This document shows, piece by piece, positions 35,201-44,535 of a DNA stretch of 64,000 nt. The position numbers were made by a program, and so were the translations under genes. The number at the start of each line of letters is the position of its first letter. The stretch's first letter is position 1. Source of the stretch: Chalara sp. BL73. Lineage: Eukaryota; Ascomycota; Leotiomycetes; Helotiales. Location: positions 40,270 to 104,269 of the forward strand of contig CAKJVC010000218.1 of assembly GCA_918026815.1 (NCBI GenBank), given 5' to 3'. The notes under the pieces are model-generated. The model worked only from the letters and a program-made list of their open reading frames with translations. It was not told the DNA's origin and searched no databases.

Positions 35201-35664
35201 CGATCCACTGCGTATAATTTCCCATCGACGGTCGCCAGAAGCACAAAGTCTTCGACTTCCCAATCTTCAAGACTCCGCGCAATGTGCGGCGTGATCATCC
35301 CTGGAGTGGATCTCGAGGACAATCCTGAAGTTGGTGCTGCAACGGCGGATATCGCCGGAGCCAAAGTTGTGGCGCTCGCATCGTTGTTCAAATGCTGCTT
35401 CTTATTCTCATCCACGTTGGTATTCTTCCTTCGCGAGAAGATGTGAGGTGTCTCGAGTTGCCGCACTGTTGTGACCTCGAGAGTGGAGAGGACCTCGGCC
35501 TCGAAATTTTCATGAGGGGACTCATGTTGTATCATTCGTCGTTGCTGCTGCTGAGCTTCGACTCGCTGGGATTCACCTAGCCATGGTGCCAACGCAAGAA
35601 GTACTAGGCAAAATCGCATATAATTGACGACGATGCCATCTCCAGGTAGCCGCCTTGGCGGCAT
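32206..35664 (-). CDS. IRE1: IRE1, ER stress sensor kinase/endoribonuclease
   Basis: Ire1 senses unfolded proteins in the endoplasmic reticulum and, once oligomerised, cuts HAC1-type mRNA to start the unfolded-protein response. One unbroken frame encodes 1152 residues. A signal sequence (CLVLLALAPWL) precedes the lumenal beta-propeller domain, which includes FVLLATVDGKLYAVDRTTG. A single membrane helix (PLLWLLLLAAACSNW) lies near residues 535-551. A Lys-rich linker leads to the kinase from about 712: IGSGSNGTLVYEG, VAVKRML, HRDLKPQNILVN (near 838) and DFGLCKKL, so it is catalytically complete. The KEN RNase domain starts near 1046, with FLKHLPKDFVESMGKQRKYTG and LRALRNKKNHYEDM, including the catalytic Tyr, Arg and His region, and closes with GYLGFWTRRFPDLL. 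Length and order match fungal Ire1. The ATG at 35662-35664 is the first in frame and precedes the signal peptide by about 15 residues. Confidence 0.97.
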   Translation of the reverse strand: MPPRRLPGDGIVVNYMRFCLVLLALAPWLGESQRVEAQQQQRRMIQHESPHENFEAEVLSTLEVTTVRQLETPHIFSRRKNTNVDENKKQHLNNDASATTLAPAISAVAAPTSGLSSRSTPGMITPHIARSLEDWEVEDFVLLATVDGKLYAVDRTTGRQIWEPVMSEKAMVETIYYRRNLSSIRDEHSASTIDDYIWAIEPSRDGTIYIYRPDGPKPGLVNTGLTMKKLVEEWEAWTDTEKDITFTGKKETTVFKFDAGNGKLMTWAGSANTIVNEGSCSKPNGLVDNEECKPNATFSLGRTEYTVGISRHSDNQQIATLRFSEWVPNKYDNDLIRQYHSTMDRRYIETSHDGSITGVVVENDGSIDAKWGQKLTSPVARVFDVAKPWGEGKDESKLTVLPQPTRPQSDEEKSQRVGNIFLNQTESGSWYAMSSDFYPGIFGGKGVGLAQCEQNDWRQYRDGHGWYDLNDKQQYKALVGLHSLEGKRTGLLSIAGRSSSNENVSGDPYDAAMPSALQQIQELPARGADWVYDLVRNPLLWLLLLAAACSNWRRIKQFFKEISVQKVVPPETESLVSSEVEPPPKLDEIPTIQEDKVLEVQNLQKPENHVQSDLESGIEETPNALSPDKSLTAPSVKEKKHARGKRGGKKHQKGKQRSASQSGSQDPEPSKTVDEIVKDAQKIGAQAEKREPDIRTVPDDPTSISSPILKVGGQLEINQNKMIGSGSNGTLVYEGTFDGRPVAVKRMLIQFFEIASQETRLLRESDDHPNVIRYFTQQHAADFLYIALELCPASLADVIDKPQKFPDLARRGEQDLPNVLYQITNGLSHLHKLRIVHRDLKPQNILVNTDKDGNPRLLVSDFGLCKKLDGEQSSFRATTAHAAGTSGWRAPELLLDDDANHSTTVIDSSTNGDSGSGPLISADLMPHRRATRAIDIFSLGLVFFYVLTKGAHPFDRKNEHYMREVNIRKGDHDLSKLDVLGDYAFEAKDLIRSMLSPDPKRRPSAVDVMSHPFFWPAKKRLNFLVDVSDHFEKEPREPPSWKLQALEDYAQIVCKVDFLKHLPKDFVESMGKQRKYTGSRLLDLLRALRNKKNHYEDMSDKLKKDVGPLPDGYLGFWTRRFPDLLITCWNVIYNIEDDQTDRFRDYYGPAML

Positions 35665-37208
35665 AGTGAGCCTTCAATGTTGCTGGAATTGTTGTGAGAC
35701 CTTCGCCAGAGCGAATGTCTGCCAGAGTTGTAGACTTTGGTGACAAGCAACGCCGACAGTTGCTTCACTCGTATATCTCGAGGAAATCCGCGAAAGATGT
35801 GAATCCGTATGTATTGTTCCAACTATCTTGAACAAGTGATCACCAGTTATTTGAGTGGACCAGTTATTCGAGCGGATGAATTTCCGAGTATTCTAGTTAC
35901 AGATGTCGTGACAAAGCGTGGAGGCTAGCTCACGAAGCGAAGCCAGCGTATAGATCGTCCGCAAATGAAAACAAAAAAGACCAAATGAATCGCTAACTTG
36001 TCGTGTCCCTGAAATAAATGTAGTTATTGATGTGAATGAATTAATGATGGGATAGGCAACATCTGTTGTTGATGGTGTGTGGTAAGAACGGAAGGGAGGG
36101 TATTCGGCTACTGTTTTAGGCCACCGTAGTGACTAATCGGTACTAGCCGTCCTGCCACACACACACACACATACTACTGTGGTACTGCACAGTCAACCCC
36201 CGTACTTTTTGTTAGTCCCAGATCCAGGTTAAATTCAAAAACATCATTTTACCTCCACACCTCCGCGTAGCATTTCAATACTTTAGATATATTAATGGCT
36301 TCTGCAGTAGCAGGTGATGATACCTTTTTCATTTGGCCGTTACGCACCCATAGTCTGCCGAGAAAGTGCAGAGTTTGAAGTGCGCTGAGCCTTTTCGTCA
36401 GCTTACTTTTTATGGATCAATGTCCCCCTCAGACCACTCGCTCCACATGTTTCGCATGTCCGATTCATTGCAGGTTTGTGGGGGCAGGGAGTTTTACAAG
36501 TGTGGTACTGTACAAGTACGTATGATTCGGTGTTAATTGAGTAAGGGGGGCTGAGGACAGGGCACATTATGGCTCGACCCTCTCACCCTTCCTCCAATTG
36601 TATTGCATTCCATGTTGTAACACCAGGACATAGGCTTATTTTTTATATATATATTTTTATTGACCCGTCTTACGAGCTCTCTCGCAAGATTCAGCTTGTT
36701 GTGACTTTGAATCTGGTTTAGAAAAAACATGAAACACTATAATAGTTACTCGTAACTTCATACGGTGGGGAGTTAGAAAAGGTTGGTTCAAAGCCCTTCG
36801 CACCCCCTTTGTCGATCTCGACGCATCGTATTGGCGCGTTCAGGGACTGCCATCACTGAGCCTCGCAACACTAACGTCAATACCTATGCAAACATCCATG
36901 CGCTTGTTATTTATGTGTACTACTAGGCGCATTAGGCTGTGATTATACAACTTCGTTGGTATCCAAGCCGAGCCTCTTTACCAAAGTTGAACTGGATATT
37001 GCATTTCATCTGAAGGCTATATATGTTGAATCAAGCATCATGAGGCTGCACTTCAAAATGTCAGAACATAATCCTACTGTCATAGAACGTGGCCAACACG
37101 TCTTAATTATACGATCTATTATTAACAAGTTTACAATGCCGCGATTTCATCTCTAAAACGCCTAATTGTACATGTATATACGTTGCGCCTGGTTCCTTAA
37201 AGCACTTT
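35665..37208. other. Intergenic: IRE1 promoter/5' leader and phosphatase 3' end
   Basis: About 1.5 kb with no coding signal. The IRE1-proximal part should hold a long 5' leader and promoter. A CA microsatellite lies at 36156-36171. Short frames near 36533-36730 and 36956-37156 carry no family marks. Confidence 0.5.
36156..36171. repeat. (CA)8 microsatellite
   Basis: Eight CA units lie about 490 bases upstream of the IRE1 start. This is a short simple-sequence tract, likely variable between strains. Confidence 0.85.
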
Positions 37209-39187
37209 CTATTTGATAATCGGTGCCCCATCGATTATCTCGCCATAAGGCGCCACCTCATAGTCTCCATTGCAGGAATAGTCGTAATTGGCCAGTGCCG
37301 TGGACTTCCTTTGCACCTCCAGGAATTTGTCGAGTTCACACCATCCATCCAATCTATCCGCTCCGCATTCTCGAAAACTGAACCCAAGAGGAAGGGTTCT
37401 CTGGTTCAAAATAAAATGCACATATGTCGTAATATTTCCTTCTCCGTATGTGCGGTTTGGAAGAAGGGGTTTTGGGGTCTTAATTATTTCGATATCAAGC
37501 CTGCAGCCGAATGGCTCAAGGTGGGAAACTGTAAGATTGTGAGCCCCAGGGTGTCTTGTGCTAGGCAAGAATTCGTTGAACTGCTTGAATCCAAAAGCTG
37601 TTAGAATGGACATGATGTTTGTGTCGTGGCTAAAATCAAAGTATAAACTCTGGTTAAGCGGAAATGTGACGGTATTGTTATCTAATGTCGTGTTGATCTG
37701 GGACCCTGAGTATCCCAAAGTGTGGTTCTCAAGTCTAGCCACGATTTCCTGAACATAGCCTATGCCCACAGATCTTCCTATGGGGCTTTGGAATGCAAAC
37801 CCCCCCGCAAAGAAAAGATCTTGCGCGTATTCGAACCCAACAAATTCATCGTAGGTGAAGAGGTTACAGAAGGCACTGTATCCATAGGCAACCTTCGTTC
37901 AAATTAGCAGAGATGCAAAAGCAATAGCGCATTATCATACCGTTTCGTAAGGGCACATCGTCTGAGCGGCATAAGTGTCCTCAATTGTCCAATCCAATCC
38001 TTCAATCAAAGGTTTGAGGCGTTCAGTCGCGTTTTTCAGATATATGCTCACCCATTCGTCGGTGGCATTTCTTCCACCGAGATTGCGGAAATTGTTAGCA
38101 TTCTTACAGTTATCATAGCCTGCAAGAGAGTTATTGAAGCCCTCCCCTTCAATAATGACTTCAATTGTAGCATTGTTCGTCCACTCAAGACCAAAAAATC
38201 CGGCCATAAAGTATTCCGAGCTCTTCAAATTTGTTAGTACGATACTTAATATCAAGTTCAGGAAGCTGACCTTTAACATTCGATCTTGAGTTGTTGTTCG
38301 AACAATAATCTTGCTATTGGGGTTATATAGCTGAGCATACTGATAATAGTGTAAAACTCCGCTTTCGAAAAGCTCTTGCCTTCCACGAGGGACAAGAATT
38401 TCTGCACCAAGCTCATATTTCCACTCATTCAAGAAAGATAGAATGCCAGTTGCTTTAAACTTTCCAGCATTCTTGGCCAACTTGTCACCAAGGAATTGAA
38501 CATTGCTGTTAGTCGTCGGATATCTTGAGCCATGCCGTGATAACATCTTCAAAATATTAGCTATGTCGCAAGGCTTTGTTAGACTAGCTTACTTGGACCT
38601 GAGAGATATTGGCTCCAGGCGGCAATGGATACTCAGCAACACTTTGAAGGAATATTATCAGCATGGTAATCGGCAACAGTGAGGGCTCACATGACTTACC
38701 CAAATCCATCGGGATTGGAGAAATACGGTGACAGATGCCCCATGAGACGGAAAATACTCTGGTTCTGGCTCTGTCCGATAATAGGGATAGCCGTCTCCAA
38801 AGGGTTATTCGGCACAAACGTTGCCGTCGGCTCAAATGAGACTGGGTTCGTCTGAGCCAAAAATGGGGCCCGGCCCGTAGCCGTCGGTCCAGCCCAAAGC
38901 TCAGGAGAAGTCTGGAAATACTGCGGTACTTTCTTGGTCTCATGCGAGCAGCCTGCAATGGCTGGGCGCATGGACAAGCGCGCTGAAGTGATAAGCATGA
39001 CGCGGTTGGAGAGGATCGAATATGAGCCATATAAGACGATTCCAGTGACCACTACAAGTACTGTCTTCATCAAGACTTGCCATCCTCGTGTCTTGGGAGG
39101 TAAACTTGGAAGTGGTTTGTTCTCATGCTGAGTTGAATCCTCTAAGCTCTTGTACCGCCAGGACTCTCGTTCTGATGAGGCCGCCAT
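37209..39187 (-). CDS. Histidine acid phosphatase (PhyA phytase family) with N-terminal membrane anchor
   Basis: Enzymes of this clan remove phosphate from phytate or other esters through a phosphohistidine. Five exons join in phase: 39187-38700, 38641-38593, 38546-38271, 38222-37941 and 37892-37209, giving 592 residues. Introns are 46-58 bases and several show CTAAY branch sites. The N-terminal 60 residues hold a cytosolic Pro-rich tail and a strong hydrophobic helix (MKTVLVVVTGIVLYGSYSIL) rather than a cleavable signal, suggesting a type II membrane protein. The catalytic motif SRHGSRYPT starts near residue 183. The proton donor motif FSHDTNIM lies near 453. Many N-glycosylation sites (NNS, NAT, NTT, NQS, NRT, NIT) fit a secreted or vacuolar lumen domain, and paired cysteines near the end (FRECGADRLDGWCEL) match PhyA disulfides. 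Classical PhyA is secreted, so the anchor is the unusual part. Confidence 0.92.
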
Positions 39188-40104
39188 AATGCCCTTATTC
39201 CCTCTCCACTTCCAAGCTTTCGTTCAGCGCCCAAGCATGCCCTCAGTCGCAATACAAGTCGTAAAACAGATGGAATCTTCCTATCGACGGCAATCAAAGT
39301 ATGAATGATGATGTTGACAGAGATGAACTTGAGGTTGGGATTCGCCAAGCTATCCATAAATAGGCGAGAGTGGATATTTCGTGCCACATTGCTGATCATT
39401 GGCTATTTTCACAAGGATGATATATTTGTTGCACATCGTGCATTCTTACTCCTGAGCTTTAGGAACAGAAACTACGAAGCATCTCCAGATCAAGATGAGA
39501 ATTTGCAGATCTCTGGCCAGTTTGGGGGTGCAACATGAGTATATGCCAAGGCACTCCAATTTCACCTCTCCTCTCCACATATGGGATGAACATGGTAAGA
39601 TGAGATGGATGTACAACATGTGATCAACTTAGAGGCAGTTTCGAGAGAAAACAAATTGGCGACTTCTTCGAACTTAGGCTTTCATTGCTGTCCTACCTAT
39701 TGCATCACCCAGCCAGGGCTCGAGATGTTTATATGGCCCATAACCAACTTCAAAGTCTTAGCTCGATTATAAAAGTAGGAAAGAATATTCTTTTACATTG
39801 ATAGCCTTATTTATCAGACGGAATTCATCTTGCCACTGTTGAAACATACATTAATCACCCAGCGGCGTTCTCGCTCAGTGACATCCCCCTTTTGGCTGAT
39901 TGGTTAATTTAATCTCTCCATTTTCAGAGCACTAGGGTTTTGATTCTATCTACCATAGGTGCCGCCTGACTATGTATACGTATAATTTATATGCAAGCTC
40001 CTGAGTTTGAACTCAATATCTTTAGCTACAAGTCATCTACTAATCCCTTGTCGAGAGTAAACGTTCAGATATAACCGTCAATTCTTACCACACTAGCGAA
40101 CAGG
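39188..40104. other. Intergenic: phosphatase promoter
   Basis: No gene is seen. Short frames at 39142-39399 (minus) and 39305-39538 (plus) lack family marks. The region separates the divergent phosphatase and ACR3 pseudogene, so it should have contained both promoters. Confidence 0.5.
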
Positions 40105-41388
40105 ATGGAAGAAGCTAATAAGGCTCTAGTAATGTCTCCTGATATCAAGGGTGTAGAATAACGGGGCTCTCTTGAATACCCCCAAGGCACTTCGGGGTTC
40201 AAGGACCTAGGCTAGCTGGACCGCTACTTCGCACTATATATTTTTCTGGATTTGGCAGTCTGTATCATTCTTGGGAACTTTGTTCCCAACACCTGACCCA
40301 CATTACAAAAGGGCGAATTTGTTAGAGTTCCTGTACCCATAGGCAAAGATGGCGATGGCCATTTTAGTATCGACCAGAAAATACTAAGCGGCTAATGGCC
40401 GTACAGCCATCAGCTTACTCGTCATGATATACCTAATTCAATGTAAGGTCAAATATGAGACGCTACACTTGCTATTCAACAAAGGAGGTATATGGGTGAA
40501 AATTAGTTCAGTATCGTTATGAACTGGATTATTGACCCTCTGCTGATGGTAAGTTCCATCAATACCAACGGTTTCCGTGCAATAGTATTGACGAGCAAGT
40601 AGTTAGCACTATCATCGGCATTCCTCCCCGACAAGCCAGAGTTAAGAGGAGGCCTTATTCTCGTCAGCCTCGCTTGATGCACAGCTATGGTAACATATAT
40701 TTCTTTCTCCCATCAGATTATCAGTTAACAACGCCAAGTTCTCTGGACCAATCTTGCAAGTGGCGACGGCGAATACCACGCCATCCTCATAGCAATAAAC
40801 CCCATTCTCCAAATGATTCTCTACGCACCTCTTGCCATTCTCTTCATCAAACTGATCAGCCGCTCAGAAGGCACCATCGATTTACGATACTCCATGGTAG
40901 CTAAGTCCGTCGCTGTCTTCTTCGGCATCCCGCTCGGATCCGCGATCCTAACCCGGTTCTCGCTCCGGGTCGTCACCTGCCCAGGATGGTACGAGAACCT
41001 ATTTTGAGGATAGCGGCATCGTTCTTCCTTATTGGGCTCCTCTTCACAATCCTCGGCCTCTTCGGTTCGCAAGCCACGCTGTAGTCCACCAAATCACGTC
41101 CGTCCTTCGCGTTGCCGCCCCACTGATCTTTGCTTCACCATCATCTTCTTCCTTACCCTGCTCATCTGCCACAAGCTAGGATTCGAATATAAGCTATCTG
41201 CAGCGCAAAGATTCACGGCCGCGACTAAGAATTTTGAGGTTGTGATTGCGGTTGCAGTGGCGGCATATGGTGTCAATAGTGATCAGGCGCTTGCGGCGAC
41301 AGTGGGACCGTTGATTGGGGTACCTGTTTTGTTAGCATTGGTGTATGTTATCAGATGGACTGGGGAACGGTGGGGATGGCGTGATTGA
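40105..41388 (+). pseudogene. ACR3: ACR3 arsenite efflux transporter, decayed
   Basis: Acr3 proteins are ten-helix plasma-membrane carriers that expel arsenite. Nearly every part of the protein can be read here, in order. It starts at an ATG at 40105 (MEEANKALVM), then GFKDLG and LDRYFALYIF, LGNFVPNT, LQKGEFVRVPVPIG, CKVKYETLH, NWIIDPLLM, FLPDKPELRGGLI, ASGDGEYHAILIAINPILQM, AKSVAVFFGIPLGSAI, APLI, IIFFLTLLICHKLGFEYKL and FEVVIAVAVAAYGVNSDQAL with a normal C-terminus at 41388. The frame is stopped by TAA (40159-40161), TAG (40213-40215) and TGA (40294-40296). Further breaks and frame changes fall near 40335, 40515, 41005-41020 and 41080-41150. Some intron remnants (for example the GTAAGT near 40550) can still be seen. 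No functional transporter can be made. The TAG replaces a codon where relatives have Trp, consistent with a G-to-A change. Confidence 0.9.
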
Positions 41389-41873
41389 GAGTGTGGGAAA
41401 GGGAGTTGATCCGCTGAAAGGAGCTATATGTGCCATTAATTGTTAGCAAATAGCAAAGTGAACTTATCAAAGCCGCAACCTGCAATGTTCGGAACATCAC
41501 CCACGAAATTATGAAATCTTTGTGTATAGATAATAATGAAAAGGCTTTCTCGGTGCCTCGTCTAAAGTCATTGTAGTCATTAGGCCCATATCCCGTCTAT
41601 CTAGTGTACAGTTTACCTTTATGTACCGCAGAAAATTTGTGCCGTCGACGACCGTACCCAAGAAAACTGTCAGTTGATGCCATCCATTTTAAAAAGAGTA
41701 CCATCATCGCTTAATGCATTGCTGCGGCCACTGGCCGATTTGAAATGACTAGTGTGATATTAGTACCAGATCTGTCAAGCATAACAGTAAATTCGGACTT
41801 ACCTATTAGTTCCATCAGCACCAAACAGCTCAGCCCATTTCGTAGGCATGACGTGCTCTAAATAGGTATGTGA
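41389..41873. other. 3' region of MRI1 with possible extra C-terminal exons
   Basis: Two introns with good signals (donor GTAAGT at about 41926, and donor GTAAGT at about 41803 with a TACTAAT branch) could extend the MRI1 reading frame to a stop at 41670-41672. The extra segment would encode HVMPTKWAELFGADGTN and SHFKSASGRSNALS. The simpler unspliced form stops at 41874. The rest of the interval has no coding signal. Confidence 0.4.
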
Positions 41874-43743
41874 TTAGCTATTTCCGATTCGGAGTAAAGC
41901 TTCGTACAATGGCGTCGACTTACTAAAGTTAAAATGTCCTCTCTCGTCCTTGACGACCTCCCCTTTCTCAGTGATTATTGCATCAATCAGCACAAAAGGC
42001 GTAACATCAAAAGATGGATTCCAGACGTCGATTCTCTGATCTGCAATAGCCACTCTCTTCGAATCATTAACATCAACCTTGCCATCTTTGCCAACGACAG
42101 CCCCACTGATCTGCGTTAATTCTGTTTTTGCTCGGTCTTCAATCTTGATTGATGCACCACTTGCAGTATCCAAGTCGATGCTGGTTGTTGGCGCCGCAAC
42201 TACAAACTTGATACCATGCATCTTAGCAAGACATGCGAGGGTATATGTGCCAATCTTGTTAGCTGTGTCCCCGTTCCGAGCAACTCTGTCAGCGCCAACA
42301 ATGACTGCTGATATGTTTTTTTCCGCCTTCAGTCTTTGGAAAAGCGCGCCAGCCATGGAATCAGTGATGAGAGTTGATGGAACTAGATGATTTGAAGTCA
42401 GTAACCAGAGCTCACGTCTTCTTCGGCTATCATGTCACGTTTGAACAGCCACGATAGTCTAGCCTAGGTTAGTGCTTCGTGATTCACTTACTATTCTCAT
42501 AGACGAGTTCGAATGCCGTAAGCCGGGAGCCTTGGTTATAAGGCCTAGTTTCAGTGCAGTATGCATGATCAAGGTAGTTCATTTTATACAGACTGCGGAT
42601 AATACCAAGAGCGGTACCATGACCAGATGTTGCCAGGGAGCCAGTATTGCAGTGCGTCAAGACACTCAACTTCCTGTAAGTCTGATCTGGAGCCCCTTGT
42701 GTATTTGGAGGGCTCGTGGTATAATATTTCAAGTCATCAAGATCTTGCTCGGGTGCTGTAACAACATTTTGTTGTCTTCGAAGATATTCTGCGCCATATC
42801 TACCAACTGTAGTTCGTGTCAGCGGTTCTATAGTTGAGTTGCTATATAGCTGCTAATATAGCTCAACATTAGCTTTAGCTTACTAGCTAGATTCGTTGTA
42901 TAATCATCTTCGAGTATTTTCTCAGCAGCTTCAATATATTTCGCCCGAGCAGCTTCGTTCACTGTATCTACATCCGTTGAAGAAGGGCTGTTGGTCTTTT
43001 GGACAATGCTCTTCAGAAGTCGGATTGCGTTTGAGAGATCGACTGCTGTTGGCCTGCTGCCCATCAGGTAGTCCAATCGATCCTCGATATATTTAATTGT
43101 AGATTTTTGGTTGGCATATGCTTTATCCCAGATTAGCATGAAAGCTAGAGGCATGGCGTTCTACTTGCCATCCTTTCCGGAGTGTAGTTCAACGGCTAGA
43201 GAAAGAACCTATTTTTTTATTAGGACCGACTCAAATATCTTTGTATGAATATAAAACCACAACGTTCACGGTGAAACATGTGACGCAAAACGTTGTGCAG
43301 ACGTCTGAGGTTTACGGACACCACATAGAATATCGCAGCAAACTTGGATCCTCCAAATCTTAGCTGACCAAGACGTGATTTCCTGATTCCAAGGCGCCAT
43401 AACCACGGAATCAACCATTTTGCATCGTCTTTCCATGTATATCACCCCATTCTAGGTCTCGCATAGACTTCGAAGAAAACTTGGCACGTGGAAGTAGAAG
43501 TTATAACCAAATTTATAAACGTACAGCTACAATAGCGATGGCGGGAGCCCCTATGAGGGATTAGAATTGTACCATAAGGTTACATGGCTGTCAATCCATA
43601 CCTCTAACACGCATGGACTTAATACAATCAAACGCTTCTTCACATGTCGTAACATCCTCGTAGACAAACTCGTGCGGGAGTCTCAATTGATCAAGAACCT
43701 CTAGCTGGCCACTCTTGTATTTGATTGCCTGAAGACCCTCCAT
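41874..43743 (-). CDS. MRI1: Methylthioribose-1-phosphate isomerase MRI1
   Basis: Mri1 converts 5-methylthioribose-1-phosphate to methylthioribulose-1-phosphate in the methionine salvage cycle. Six exons join in phase: 43743-43602, 43550-43525, 43208-43169, 43120-42884, 42806-42492 and 42382-41874, giving 422 residues. The start ([20 protein letters not shown]) and [20 protein letters not shown] are typical. The catalytic loop [19 protein letters not shown] has the conserved Cys, and [18 protein letters not shown] has the conserved Asp. [16 protein letters not shown] and [11 protein letters not shown] complete the family. The third intron (43168-43121) is best read as a GC-AG intron with donor GCAAGT; the nearest GT donor would put a stop in frame. 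Intron 2 is unusually long at 316 bases. The C-terminus is uncertain: either the stop at 41874 or a spliced extension to about 41670. It is related to eIF2B subunits but clearly of the isomerase branch. Confidence 0.93.
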
Positions 43744-44535
43744 TTCTTTCGTCTGCTATGATTTGGGTAGGGAGCAATGCTTGGATGTGCTTGCAAAGGG
43801 ATAAGAAAGCACTACCAAATGTTTTGAAGTCAACAATTGAAGGGGAAGACGGAAACTTTTTCGGTGATTTTGCCCCCTTAGTCTCAAGGTGGAGGGCGGT
43901 GTGTAACAATTTTACCCCGCCAGGACTGGTGGCCCCGCACTAACTGTATAGGGGCTAGCAACTTCACCTATTGCGAATCTAGCAGTCAAGGATGATGGAA
44001 ATATCTAATTGCGATCTTGAAGATACAAAGTCTAGAAGTTATCTGTACATATCTCCTTATGCTATTGCATTCTCGGCTAACCATCTGCATCATCTATAAG
44101 AACGGAAAGCGAAGAAATCGCAATCAATAATACCTATGCAGTTGAGGCATGGTGACAAGTTTTCAATATCAACAAACTTCTAAACACGATTCAAGTTTCA
44201 ATTCTATCATCATTTCCTCCCCAGCATTTGATGATGTATATGCTTATATATGCTCAACACCTTTTCATTCATCTTATGAACAATGGGGCTTGTGCAGTAC
44301 CCAGTTAATATCATTGACAAGTCTCCGGGGAATCACTAATCGAGTAAATCAAGAAGCGCAAACGCCGTGCGCGCCTGAGCGCCGGAGTCCCCATATAGAT
44401 CTTAAGTCATAGATAGGATACAGATATTTCCAGGCCCTATATATACCCCTAGGGCCGTCAAATGAGCAGCGCCCCTCTTTGGCGCAAGACCAATTTTTTT
44501 TCGATGCAAAGAATCTGTTTTCAAGTCGTGGCAAT
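43744..44535. other. Intergenic: MRI1 promoter
   Basis: A plus-strand frame at 43725-43943 and others near 44149-44412 overlap or follow the MRI1 start region and lack family marks. Nothing else is recognisable. The SAM/HMG gene ends at 44536. Confidence 0.45.
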
